Notes: generated by a model not told the origin, from the letters alone. Shown: positions 21,911 to 33,067, counted from the stretch's first letter. The stretch: 35,146 bases of DNA from Paramacrobiotus richtersi (GCA_034698045.1 JAQGAU010000193.1:1-35146), one strand, 5' to 3'. Made by a program: numbers and translations.

Positions 21911-21932
21911 ACAACGTCACGCGTGACGTTGT
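21911..21932. promoter_or_regulatory. 22-bp palindrome with paired CRE-type sites
   Basis: ACAACGTCACG is followed directly by its reverse complement CGTGACGTTGT, a perfect 22-bp palindrome that extends to 30 bp (21907-21936) with one mismatched pair. It holds two ACGTCA/TGACGT motifs, the core bound by CREB/ATF-type bZIP factors. No promoter or start site is recognisable next to it, so binding is conjecture. Confidence 0.5.
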
Positions 21933-21939
21933 AGAGTTT

Positions 21940-23380
21940 CCGTTAGTTGCTGTGATACATCTGTGATATTTACAACCTCGAACGGTCGAAAGATAGAATC
22001 AAAACGGCTACGTAATTTTTCGGACAGACAGTTATGTGGTGCTTGTACGTGAGGTTTATTTGTATAATAGGCTTTGGCAGTTTTTCTTAATCAGTACGCG
22101 TTTTCGTCGGAATGGCAACTGGACGAAGAAGAACTTGGAACTGTGTGGAAAGCCATCGCCAGTGGATTGCACGGTTGTACTGCTTCATATGTAGTAGCCG
22201 TGAAATACGTGAAAAATTTTGCTAACTTCTGTCAGTGCAAGAGATTTATGAACGAAATGACTCCACACCTAGGTCATCGAAATAGCATCAAAATTTTTGG
22301 GGAATTATCCGGACCAGACACAAAGTTTGGGAAATTGCAGTTACTACCCCGGTATATTTCGTATCTTAAGCTTAGTTACCTTCCGTCCGCTGTCGTTTGA
22401 TGCGGCCTTGCTCCAAAAAGTCCTGCGTCTGTACCATTCAAAGTTGCGAGTGCTCTGTCTTTGACTGCTCTCAGTTGGAGGCGATGTGACTTCTATGACA
22501 GCATTGTGGCGCAAGAGCGTGTTATTTTCTTCTGATGGTTCGTCCACTAAACGCCCGTTTTGACGCATCTGAAATGATTGGTAGCAACAGACGGAACGAG
22601 AAAATTCGTCCCAATTTGAATATGCGAAGTGCAATCCGCCGCTTGTAGATGGTTCGAGTGGCCGGCAATGGGTGGTTGGAACCGCACTTCAGACAACTTA
22701 CAGATTTAACTAGAACGAAGAAAAGATCATTCGCTTTCAGTACAGAGTAAATACTACGCCCTGATATTTCCAACGGGATGCATTACTGTCGGTGATACAT
22801 AAAGAGATCAAACAGATTGACAAATAATTTCTTTCCTGCTCCGGTCATTTTACCGATATCCCACAGAATAATGGCCTCAAAATAAGCCGGACTGCTGCGG
22901 CAATGGAGTCACCACAAAAACGTGTTCGTTCACTTCGTTATTATTGTTCTTCAGAGTCTATACAAACTAGGGAAAGCAGTGCCCGCCGGATATTATGCTT
23001 AATTCACAGTATCTGGTTGTGTTCAAGAAGGTCTGATGCCGGTCAGGTCGCAACGGTAACTAGGCAAATGCCTACCGCATCTTGTTGACGCGTATCATAT
23101 GGTTATTTCCACACCGTCTCAGCCATCAGTTCTTGGCTTGAGAAGTAACTGTCCGGACAGTTTTTAGGATCAAATCTCACGTATACCAAACGAGTGTACG
23201 CGGTACTACCTAAACCATGTTTGAAACAGTGAAGGCACTGGTACGTTTCTTCATAACTCTGCGTTCACTGTAGCCGAAACAGAGCAAACTCAAACTGGAT
23301 TTACTGGTCGAAATCAGTTAGAAGGGTTTGAAAAGATTTGTGATAATATCGTTTAAACACAATAATATTTATCTCCCATC
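21940..23380. other. stretch with unidentified frames
   Basis: A plus frame at 22074-22400 (108 codons) and minus frames at 22344-22634 and 22522-22773 show no recognised motifs. The plus frame contains acidic and cysteine-containing segments (WQLDEEELGTVWKAIASGL) that could be protein, but there is no splice or start evidence. Confidence 0.3.
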
Positions 23381-23389
23381 TACAATTCT

Positions 23390-23620
23390 AGAGGCGCCGT
23401 CTGCAGTGAAGCTTAGGGGCGCCTAGATATATACCAAAACATATTGGAGCGCCGGTGGTTTTCCCCGGAGGCTGGGTGCCAAACCGGCGGAGCGACCTGC
23501 ACGGCACCAAGCAACATTAATTTTCTGTTGAAATGGAGCCCCTCCCCGCCCATAATGGATCAGGCACTACCTGTGCTCTCCGGCATGGGTAAGCGGTAAA
23601 GCTGCGCGGATCACATATCT
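23390..23620. other. GC-rich block with short hairpins
   Basis: This block is clearly richer in G and C than its surroundings. CTAGAGGCGCC / GGCGCCTAG flank an 18-bp loop near 23390-23427, and CGCCGGT / ACCGGCG flank the segment at about 23452-23490. No long frame is present. It could be a structured RNA or a short repeat, but it matches no RNA family I know. Confidence 0.3.
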
Positions 23621-25364
23621 TAAAAACCCACATAGCGGGTTGAATATTTTGTTATAGACGTTGTCCGCGATTTGGATGGGAAGGTACTAAGAATGTCGCT
23701 AAGAAAATAAATGTCTTTTTCTGGTACGCCGAAAGTAAGGCGCGGTGAATAGCTGCACCGCTGGTTTGACGGAATTTGACTTATAACGTCAACTTCACAG
23801 AGCGACTAGGAACTACAGTAGGCAAATAGTTGCTAAGCTGTGATTCGACTCCAAGAGGATGACAGACCTGTGGTTGATAGGGAAGAGAGAGGATCCGCTA
23901 TAGCATAGTACGAGTAGCTTATGGAAGCTGGTTGTACCAGTTGCCGAGCATCTTTCCAGTTCCGAGGAGCAAATCTACAGGTCGCTTGATAGAAATCACT
24001 GAATCCGTGTCATAGTAAAGCAAGCGGTCTTCAGAAACTCTTACTGTAGCTTTTGACATAACAGATACTTAAACGCGCACATTGTTTTCCGATAGCGCAA
24101 AGGCTGAGAATAAGTAAGAGCCAGTCAACGGTTTCTAAAACAAAATCTGCTCCGCGGCGTTCACTTCCTGATGACCATGAAGATCGGCTGCTATCGACAC
24201 TGTGACCATATAAGTTATGTCTGCCATTAGCGATATACATCTGCATAGTGCACTTCTTACCATTGACTCGCAAGTTTCTATCATTTATCACAAAATACCC
24301 GGTAGTTCAGGGTCAGCACACTCTTCATTCCGTCGCCGCATCTTATCTCAGTCAGTCCTGTCTGACGATTCTCTCAGTCGTTTCTTTGTTTGTTATTTGC
24401 TGATATTATGTATTCTTAATTGCGTGTACTGGGTTGGTAGTCCACTCATCGTAGTTACTGTGTGTAGTAGTACTCCGGTTGTTGTCGCTCCGTGTCTCCC
24501 TCGCTTATTCCTCCTACAGTCTGCGATCTAGGTGCATTCTATCAATAGCCACCGTCTTGAAGTTTTTTCCCCCCGTTCTCTTTCGCATTTCTTTTCTTGC
24601 AAACGTTATTATTCTGTGTACAACTTCAATGGGCAAGATGTTTCAAAGTTTCAGTTGAACGATTAATTTTTATTTCTGCGACGAGCAGTTCTCTCGCAGA
24701 TTGGAGCCCTAAAGACCTTCGCTACGAGTTGCAAAACGCTTTAATTAACACTTTAAGTAGTTATTTTGTTACACTTCCATTCGTTCTCCATGCCTGGTTT
24801 CTCGAACGATGCTATATTTCCGAGGTTGTCAGCACTTATATTTTCCCCGGCCCGTTACGATAGGATAATTCCACTTTCCGTATCTTCACGACGCGTTTCC
24901 CAAAGTTTATACCTATTTGACCGATTTAATTTAAAGAAATAACGGCACTTATGTATAAATCGGTTGTTTTTACGTCATACAAGCCATGGCCTGGATATTC
25001 ACCTTACCCCATGGCCCTGCTCCCGCAGTTCCCAGTCCCGAACCGGACCCTGATACTGTCCCATTCCCCTTGCTTCCAACCTTGCCGGCTGCTCTCACCA
25101 ACCATCCGGTCGCTGCCTTCGTGCCCGACCAAGCGGATGCCGTCCCGGCATCCACCTGTTCACACGGTAATGACAATTTGCAACGGTAATGGCGTCGCTG
25201 TACGCTACTATGCACAACGGCTACTTATGCGTATGGTCTTCGATCAGAACGTTGCAAAAAGGGCGGAGCTGTAAAAACACACACACTGCTCAGCAAAACG
25301 CGGAACCATCGAGTTCCATGCGCTTCGACATTAACGCTGCATTGATACTTCGCCAGCACTTCAT
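23621..25364. other. intergenic stretch, no gene recognised
   Basis: Frames of up to 107 codons only. The proline-rich plus frame near 24986-25189 and the glycine-rich minus frame over the same bases come from a C-rich low-complexity tract and are not accepted as genes. Confidence 0.4.
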
Positions 25365-26140
25365 TTAGACGTTTACCATTATATACTGTTCACGCTCAAT
25401 GAAGGAATAACCAGCTCCTCGCTTCACTTGCAGCCGATTTGCTAAGCTTTGCTCCAAACGGAGTAAAACGACAAATTGATTCGTTTCGGCAAGCTTTTCA
25501 GAAAATTGCGGAATATCGTTATGGCTACACACATCTTTGCGCATTAGGAAGTCTGTAAAACCTACGGAATAGCAGTCGGCGACCTTTTCCAAAATTGTCC
25601 ACACCAGCGGCACCATTGCACACATCGGGCGGTAAATCTGTTGTAGTCTGAACAAAATCGTTTCCTGATAGTGAATCCATATCGTACGGCAATCGAATTG
25701 CCCGCTTATACGCCCATAATGGACGGGACGGAAGCGAACGAAGGGTTTTAGCCGCCGCTCATACCAATAGCTCACAGCGTGCGAATTTCGTATGCCCCAC
25801 TGGCACGAAGTTCGCTTAACTGTTTCCTAAAATCCTTTTTTCACCAGATTAATGAAGTATCTATCCCATTATGAATTGATTCTTATTTTGTCCGCCGCAG
25901 TTGTCGCGGAGGAACACTGCGCGCTTCTCTTTTAAACTGAAGTTCCGAAGCTGGGGGTCTAGCATCGACAAAACAGGATTCGGACTCTGGGACTCCTTTC
26001 CATTCTCCTGGATGCGCTCATACTCGTCGAACACATAATATGTGTTTGGTTTATGCGATTCGCAGACAATCAAAAATAGGTGGACGCGTAGGCACACAAA
26101 GATATGAAAGCGCTCTTACTACTGGGAAATTAATCCTATG
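25365..26140 (-). pseudogene. degraded DUF7869-like gene
   Basis: Minus-strand remnant of the domain catalogued as DUF7869, common in multicopy invertebrate genes that look transposon-derived and resemble DDE nucleases. The hallmark box is RDNCGGQNKNQF at about 25877-25910, preceded by the usual YVFDEY..acidic stretch. The second landmark, VGHTKFA, is seen at about 25780-25800. After it comes a 136-codon frame (25775-25365) in the position of the family's C-terminal part. The order on the strand (FDE region, DNCGGQNKN, GHTKF, C-terminal part) matches the family. The copy is broken in several places. The upstream N-terminal zinc-binding region was not found; the frame at 26609-26238 does not resemble it. 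I recall the motifs from memory of the family and could not search. Confidence 0.6.
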
Positions 26141-27080
26141 CTGTACATCTGTTCAGCGGTCCGGCTTATTCGGGATACTTCGGCACTGACACCGTGTTCG
26201 CCCATCGTGACGTGATGGTCTCTGGCGTTTCCAGCTTTCAGAAGTGGAACCTGCTGCTAGGTTTCTGCATGCAGTTTTCATTTTTTTTGCAATCCGTAAG
26301 CAGTCCAGCTAAATTGTCGGCTGGACGCCTGCAACTCTTTTGGAGAGAAACACATGTATACCCTGACATAAGTGGCAAGCTGGTCAACGAATCTTGTGAA
26401 GGCTGTTGCTTCACCCACTGTGCATATGGGACAACACGTACCGACTCCGGATTGTGGGCATCATAGGCCCGACAGGCAGTTACGAAATAGATCATCCGGT
26501 CTGCTACGTCGGTGGTAAGTCGATGGAGGTTCCGCACACCCCTCACGAGATGTATCGCCTGTGAAAAAACCCCAGCCTTGTACCACAATGTGGATGCATG
26601 GATTATCATGATTACTCACCACATATCGTTTATGAGCAAGCATGAATGTAGTGGAAACTTTAGGCGTGCTAAGACTTCGATCTGCAGCATGTCTCTGGGC
26701 TGTTCCCCAAAACTAAATAACGGCAATCGATAGACATTTTGCGCATAAAAGGGTTTTAATAGACTACTTTCCTTTCCGTTAGAATAGCAGATCTGTTCAG
26801 GTCATGTCCGCCGGGTGAAAAATGACATTTTTGTTCATTTTCTGCATCGAAACATCGAGAATGGTTAACGGCGGTTTACATTTATCAGTGAAGAAGTTTT
26901 CATCCATATCAGGGATACTTTGTATGCAAATAACATTCTTTACTGATTTTTAAATTTCTTCGAAAATGGGTGAATTATAAGAACAAAGGAAAAATATTTT
27001 TAGGAAAAGGAGTAATTTTTTCGGCACCAGAGCTGTGCATTCCAGTCTGTCCTCACTCCTGGACTGACAGCTACACACTA
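26141..27080. other. stretch with unidentified frames
   Basis: A 123-codon minus frame (26609-26238) and a 90-codon plus frame (26194-26466) overlap; neither is recognised. The minus frame might belong to the same old element as the DUF7869 remnant by position and strand, but nothing in it shows this. Confidence 0.3.
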
Positions 27081-27082
27081 AA

Positions 27083-27560
27083 CTACGGATGTGTAAGAAG
27101 CGGGCTGAACGTCACTGTCTGATACATTCGAAGCTGAGATACAAATATAGTTACCTGAACCCATGGATGGTTTATATGCAGCGGCAGCCTTTTATATGGG
27201 TTGAGAATCTGATGAGAAGTGGAAGGATGTAAAATTATTGCTTGCAAAGTCTCTGGTGTAAACAATTGGACATTACCCTGGTTGATAGTGATGCCCTTTC
27301 TTTAAACGCTGCTTTACTTGCCCGCGTATAGTAAGCATACATTTTCGAACCTCCACAAACAAACAATTTCATTTTATCATCGTCAATTTTTGATTTAAAT
27401 GCGGTTAACCGTTCACCTACAGGAAGAAAACGTAAATTCTTACCATCCAAAGCGATAACGCGGTCCGTATCAACGTATAGAAGACGCTTAATAGCAGTAA
27501 AGTTCATTTCATGATTCAGTTCTCGCATAACTGGTAACAAACCAGGCCAAATTACATCTG
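27083..27560 (-). mobile_element. polB: Polinton-type family B DNA polymerase fragment
   Basis: The minus strand carries the C-terminal half of a protein-primed family B DNA polymerase of the Polinton/Maverick kind. Visible landmarks are the motif C box YVDTD at 27463-27477, the downstream FVCGGSKMYAYYT segment (about 27320-27360, the family's GG(P/S)K.YAY box), and the KGI.IN segment with LFTPETLQ after it. In intact elements this enzyme copies the transposon DNA. No integrase, ATPase, protease or capsid gene and no terminal repeats were found near it, so this is a broken fragment. It abuts the retroelement gag at 27.6-28.4 kb. Confidence 0.7.
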
Positions 27561-27784
27561 CATAAAGAACAGCACTGATCTGCTATCGACTGCTGACGCA
27601 ACTTGCACTTGCAGAACATCATCAGTAGCCACATTAGCATAGGAAATATTGTATTGCCCCTATTCACATTCTGATTTACGTCGGTATTATTCACGGTATT
27701 ACTATTTCTTTCCCTAGAAAATCGTCGATTCCCAGGAAGCGCGATATAAACAGGATCGGTACGTCTATCCTCATCTCTAGACAT

Positions 27785-28443
27785 ACAATCCCGGGTCCAG
27801 TGACCCTTTATGTCACAGTTATCACAGAAAATTATACCAGGGCCTACCCTGGCTGATCTGAATTACCTACAAAATTTATTACCGGCGGAAAATTTTGAAA
27901 ATTTCTAACCGGCGCATCGCCGTTAAAATTTCGATTACTATCATTGAAATTGCCTTTGTACGGGCTTCGGTTATTATTATTAAATTTATCATGTCGGCTC
28001 CTGTCATATGTCGTCTGTACCGAATTTATCGAGTCACTTCGGGTTTCACTGTTATTTACCGGTTGCTGTGGTGCATTTCCCACACACACTTCAACAATCT
28101 CTTGATTTTTCTTTGCAGTTAATTCGTACTAGCTGTTATCGTGTGTTAAATGCCGCGCTTTGGGTAGCCATTCGGCCGGCGTTTGGGGATTTGTAACATT
28201 TGAACCCCAATGAAGCGATGAATCCACGTTCTTTAATCCCGCGGTCAAATATGTACTGACTATCGCGGGTCTATCCGTAAAACCTGCCTTGTCACACAGC
28301 AAAACCATATGCTGGTAATACTCCTCAATCGACTCTTTACCAACATGAAATGCACCAGTTTTTAGTTGATTAAGCGCATTCGTCCCTTTATCCGGGTAAG
28401 CCGTGGTTTTTTCCATTCGACCACGATGCTTTCGCAAACTCAC
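27785..28443 (-). mobile_element. gag: retroelement gag fossil with CCHC knuckle
   Basis: In minus-strand order: a capsid-like part (28443-28129) with the typical gag pattern of an L..LK segment, ESIEEYYQHMVLLCDKAG and a later TPAEWLPKA; then an asparagine-rich, basic linker (28089-27844); then a zinc knuckle CDNCDIKGHWTRDC at 27785-27826, spaced C-X2-C-X4-H-X4-C. Capsid assembles particles, and the knuckle binds packaged RNA. Such a gag fits Ty3/gypsy-like elements. It is broken, with a few breaks, and I see no protease or reverse transcriptase attached; Polinton-type polymerase sequence follows instead. Confidence 0.8.
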
Positions 28444-31050
28444 TTTGAATGGATCAATGGACCAGTCCTCGCCAACTATAATGCCGCAACAGGCACTGTG
28501 ACAGTCAGACCCTTTGGAGCTGGGCTACCGTGTAGGCAGATTTCGTCTGACGTTGTAGGCCGATACTGCACGATACAAGGGGCACAGCTAACGACCACAA
28601 AGCAATCGGGACCTCTTTTCCGCTCACCCTGAACGCAGTAGTCGTTGCAACAATGTTTCGCGCTCACAGTCCAGGTCGGTGAGAGCTGCGGTATCGCAAG
28701 GCGTTATTAGCAGTAAACAGAGCGATCACTACTGTGTACATTATGTAAATTTTCATCCTGCACGTACTAGAGATCAGTCCTAAAGAAATGGCTAATTCGC
28801 TAAGGGCTGCCTAATTAAAGTATATCTGCAACACCGAAGACCATAGACAAACTGAACGCTCAAATAGGATATTTATTCGGCACATACCTATAGCAGTATG
28901 TTTCGCTAAGTTACTTACGAGATAACCCGAACAAAACAACCTAATTTTTCTCGATGTCAACCTTTGTAGTAAACCAGCTTGAAAAGGATATCCATCACTT
29001 GCAGCAATAGTTCCGTTCACTATTCCGTTTGTCAAGTCAAAACACATAAAAAACAGGCAGTGCCGCAAAACTGAGCATGGTGTTAGCTAACATCCAGAAA
29101 CGTGATAAGTTGGTGGTATAAGTTTACTTAGGTTTTATTTAACTAAAAATTGTTTTGGAAGCTTAAATACTCTTGGAAATTAGACACCTACTTAACAGTA
29201 TCATCCACCACGGCGATTCCCGGTGGCATTTTCAAATTCCCAACTTCTTTCAACACTCGAATGTCTCCCTCATCCGATCCAGTTTCGGCGTGTGTTGGAG
29301 TATGGCCTCGAAACAGTCGATTCCACCTCCCCGTGTACACTTTTGTTGAGGAGCTTGATTCTGACTCCATGTTTTCTTGTTCTTCTTCCATCTGGGTTTC
29401 CGGTCAAGCATTTGATCCTGCTCAATCTCCATTGGTTGGTGCGGGATCGACCTTTGGCTGATTAAGCCTCTCTTGGGTCTCTTCTGATTTTTTGTGCTTA
29501 TATTCTGATTTTGGCTCGGGGAGTTCCGGTCACCGTGCATGTTTCAAAAAAATCGCTATCACTGAAGAGGACGGTAGTGCCACAGAAATGTCTGTTTATG
29601 GTTATGTTCGTGAGTCAACATGACTCTTGGTATTACAACTCGGTGTTACGATATGGCCTTATACAGCCACATCGTTGGTACGTTGTCGTGACATATTCTT
29701 CCAGTTTCGGGTAATCTTCAGCGTAGATGAAATACCACTCTTTGTCCGCTTCGGAGTAGAAACAAAGGTTGATCGAAGCCGACCATCCATCTTCAATATT
29801 TGCCAGGCAATATCTAAGTTACCGCTTCCAGTGTATGTCCACCTGACAACTTCCTGGCTTTTACGACCTCTCGCATAATACAAGGCAGCTTTGAAAATTG
29901 CAACACCTATTGAAAATATTAAATTTTATTGATGATATTAATAATCCTGGTGTCCAAACATATTTTAGGAAAACATGGCAGAGTACTGCAAGAGCTCGTT
30001 TTATACAAATGTATGCGTGTACGATAAGACTTCATATCAAGGACTTTGTCCCCGATGTCTGTGCTATCGGATCGGATCGGATCCGGCCCGGATCCTCTGC
30101 ACCAATGGAGATGGTATTAGATTTTGCTCGCTCGGCAGCGTCCAGATCGACAGTTTTCTGCACGGAGGTTTGCTGACTGTGTTTTCGGTGGAACCAAAAA
30201 AAGGAAGCACCATCAACGCGACGAAAGGTAGCGCCCTGGTCGAGCAATTGAACAGTCATCCTAAGCACTGCTCTATTGACTTCGAGCTTGACCGTGCGCG
30301 ATTACATCCCGATATGTACAGGAGAAAAAAACGTGTACGTAATGCAGACTCCCCTTATTGGTTACAGTTACACATTCAGTCAGTTACCTTCTTCCCTCTC
30401 CCACTTACGACGCCTTTGACCGGGTTGTTTACGACAGTGCTTGCCTCGTTTTTCTGCTTTGAATAATGGTTCAGCTTTTATCTGGGCTTTGACGGCCTTG
30501 CACTCGGCCTCGCGCGTATGGTTTCTTTTTACTTGGCAAGAAATCAACGTGCTCTAAATTTACGTTTTGCGTATTTTACGTTACTGGTTCCGTATTCTCA
30601 TGACCGGAAGAAAGAGAGAGAGTGAGAAAGAATGTTATATTGCCAGAATCTCCGATGCTCCGCATTACAACTTGCAGCTTTAGGTCTATATACACGGTTG
30701 ATATTGTGCTTCTGGAAAATCGACACATTTTCTCCTACGTCTTATCGCCATACATCTACGTCTTATCGTCTCATCGCTATGCGCCCAGCCTGTTTAGCAT
30801 ACCGGCACTTTCTATAACGCCTTGCAAATGGAGATATGAATGAACGTTCGCAAATGCGGGAGTTGTACTCAAGTCTACTTTATAGTTTATATAGCCATAC
30901 AACTTCACCAAAATTGGAACTCTAGCCAACGCAAGGCGTGCCAGCAGAAACAGAAACTTGTTACAGTGTACATATACTCCATTCACTGAGACTTCTTGTT
31001 CAGTTTACTTTTACACTACTATCGTGTTTATTTGATCTTCGTCTTCTTGC
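28444..31050. other. stretch with unidentified frames
   Basis: Frames without recognised motifs: minus 29188-29391 and 29250-29540 (acidic and basic low-complexity), minus 29659-29883 (74 codons), plus 29975-30466 (163 codons). The 163-codon frame includes a GGATC-repeat segment and a cysteine pair cluster near its start, but no family. Two copies of CTACGTCTTATCG lie at 30735-30747 and 30756-30768. Confidence 0.3.
30068..30095. repeat. GGATC microsatellite
   Basis: CGGATCGGATCGGATCC followed by GGCCCGGATCC, a short pentanucleotide run inside the 163-codon frame at 29975-30466. Confidence 0.7.
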
Positions 31051-31052
31051 TA

Positions 31053-31275
31053 TGTCAGCACAGCTTCGTTTACCGTGCACTGTGTGTGGTCATATACTGA
31101 CGGATCGTTACATGCAGTATCAGCATCAATTCGCCACGACAGGAATTTGCACAGCTCTAAGCCAAGTCTAAAGTGCAACATCACAACGGAGTGTACCCAC
31201 GTCGCGCTGGGTCGTAAAGACTTGCTGACTCACCGAAATTTGCATTTGCTGACGATCTTCAGCCCAGAAATGACG
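31053..31275 (+). pseudogene. degenerate zinc-finger-like remnant
   Basis: Two plus-strand segments in different registers show finger-like cysteine/histidine spacing. CTVCGHILTDRYMQYQH (about 31074-31125) has C-X2-C-X12-H, and CNITTECTHVALGRKDLLTH plus RNLH (about 31174-31245) has C-X5-C-X12-H-X3-H. The spacing is close to that of C2H2 fingers. The change of register between them means that an intron or decay separates them. Function and family are unknown. Confidence 0.3.
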
Positions 31276-31447
31276 CTTTGTAATATCATTGATTTATCAC
31301 AGAAATGTGAAGAGCACACGTTGATCTTCGGACACTTCGTCGATCCTTGGCTGCAAATTACACACTGTTCCGGGATCTCAGCATCCTATCCTTGGTGTGA
31401 CAGCAAATAAACCTTATCAGGGAAACCATGGTGCCGATTGAATTGCC

Positions 31448-31834
31448 TTGGAAACTTATAATAACCGTGGTCAGTTGTGGACGAAACGTCCGGCAATGCA
31501 AATTTTGCAAACACAAAAAGTCATGCAAGCGGTTAAAACTGATGTAAATCCCGCTGCCCTTACAGTGAACCCAGCATCCAGTGATATGTCCGGCATGCAG
31601 CAAGGCTCCAGTGGTCAGCAAAGAACAACCACAGCAGGAGAGGCAATGCAGGTGGATGCAAGCAACATTCCGGTTCTGGACATCCAGACCATCATGACTA
31701 AAGCCATCCAAGAAGCCAGTAATCACTTTGAACAGCGCGTTGACCAACGCATACAAGAGGCTTTGGAAGGCATCCAGAACCGGCTGCGTGGTTCTTGGAA
31801 TTCAGCACTTCCTGTCAGCGGCGACCGCCATTGA
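31448..31834 (+). CDS. gag- or ORF1-like coiled-coil fragment
   Basis: A 128-codon plus-strand frame. The first half is rich in Q, S and T with MQQGSSGQQR and GEAMQVDASN. The second half is a strong amphipathic helix (about residues 78-110: IQTIMTKAIQEASNHFEQRV, DQRIQEALEGIQNRL) likely to form a coiled coil. Such a layout occurs in gag and in LINE ORF1 N-terminal parts, but no capsid, knuckle or RNA-binding domain follows. The opposite-strand frame (31756-31358) is considered a shadow. Confidence 0.3.
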   Translation: METYNNRGQLWTKRPAMQILQTQKVMQAVKTDVNPAALTVNPASSDMSGMQQGSSGQQRTTTAGEAMQVDASNIPVLDIQTIMTKAIQEASNHFEQRVDQRIQEALEGIQNRLRGSWNSALPVSGDRH

Positions 31835-31839
31835 TAACT

Positions 31840-32661
31840 GTTGGTAATTCTGTCAGCTTGCGATGGACCGTGCTCACACTTACGCTGCATGCGCAGCACA
31901 TCGAAAACGTTTGGCTTTTTTCAGCAACCAACCGTCCTTTTAATGGTACCGAAGAGATTTTCCGTGAATCCGCGGAAACGTAAGTTTGCTGTAGCAGGTC
32001 ATGAAATTGTAGGTTTCGTCGTGGTAGCTTACTTCTTAATAGGCCCAGTTGCTGAGCGTGCAGGCCATTTGGCCTTTACAAAGCTACAAGATTATAAATA
32101 AGATCACAATAAGCGAAATGTCCTTGAATACCGGAAGGGCGACATATGTTACAAATAAAATCCAATAATCTGGCTTCAATAAATCTGTAAGCGCCAGATT
32201 TGGCAGGCGCTACGTTATGAACTTTGTTTCCTAATTTGTCCACAAATTCAACGAACGGCGCGTCCATAATAAAATGTTGGTAAGCGCTTGACCAGTTTAA
32301 AATCCACATATAACAACCAAAATAATTGGGAGGATTTTCTCACTTCGGAACTAGTACTCTGTTGTGCAGTGCAGGCAACCAGGATCTGGCTGAATTTTCT
32401 CGGCTAGATAACAGAAAAGACGTAAATTTCGGCCTCATTTAATTAGCTAGTGGCTACTCACTGCTTAAGTAGTAAGTGCTGGTCCATCTAGGTCAAGGAT
32501 GCGTAAGACAAATTACGTTATTATGTCTGCCCGCGTGGACCCTTGTACGTGTTCTGAGTGCAACCTTTCAGCGGCTTTAAGGCATAAGATAATATAAGTG
32601 TCCCGACATTTGCTCATCAACGAATACAAAGAAGCAGGCATCGAGTGACAATCATTTCTTG
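31840..32661. other. intergenic stretch, no gene recognised
   Basis: Frames of under 90 codons with no motif. Nothing else visible. Confidence 0.45.
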
Positions 32662-32665
32662 CCTC

Positions 32666-33063
32666 TGTGACGAACCCTACGGGATCCGTCGAGGAAACCT
32701 GATGGGAACGTGGACGATAGATGGCCGATCTCTATGGCCTCTATCGTATGCGGAACAAAACAAAACAACCACACGGCAATAAAGGACTCTTTATTGCCAA
32801 AACACAACACACGAGGGAGAAATCTCTCGGAAAACAGGGAAGAGCCAGAACAATGTGGTGCACGTCGCCACTCTAATCTAACACTGAATGCGGAATCTAG
32901 CGAGCCACGCTGGAACCGCATCAGCAAACCATACAGCGGTGGTGCACAGCCGGGCATCCACGCTGCAGCGCGTACACAGCGCCACCTGCAGCAGCCACCT
33001 GAACGGCGTCCACGGCGGGCAGCACACGAAATGCCGTCACCTGGCGGATGGCATATCGTCACA
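32666..33063. mobile_element. solo LTR with 4-bp target duplication
   Basis: A 398-bp unit beginning TGTGACGA and ending TCGTCACA, a perfect 8-bp inverted end, flanked by CCTC at 32662-32665 and 33064-33067. These are the TG..CA ends and 4-bp duplication expected of an LTR from a Ty3/gypsy-like or BEL-like element. Inside, a perfect 10-bp hairpin (32775-32784 with 32789-32798) presents an AATAAA signal on each strand, so orientation is not settled; the minus strand is slightly favoured by the short distance from the signal to the end. The inner half is GC-rich. No internal coding region is attached and both flanks carry the duplication, so this is a solo LTR. It looks whole. Confidence 0.8.
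32775..32798. terminator. hairpin with polyadenylation signal on both strands
   Basis: GGCAATAAAG (32775-32784) and CTTTATTGCC (32789-32798) are perfect inverted copies around a 4-bp loop. AATAAA is present at 32778-32783 on plus and at 32795-32790 on minus. It lies within the solo LTR, where an LTR polyadenylation signal is expected. Confidence 0.55.
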
Positions 33064-33067
33064 CCTC

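Noticed and set aside
24970-25215. Proline-rich plus frame and glycine-rich minus frame
   Set aside because: Both arise from the same C-rich low-complexity tract and neither has a domain or splice context.
32652-33062. 136-codon minus-strand open frame
   Set aside because: It coincides almost exactly with the solo LTR and is GC-rich; the open frame is explained by composition.
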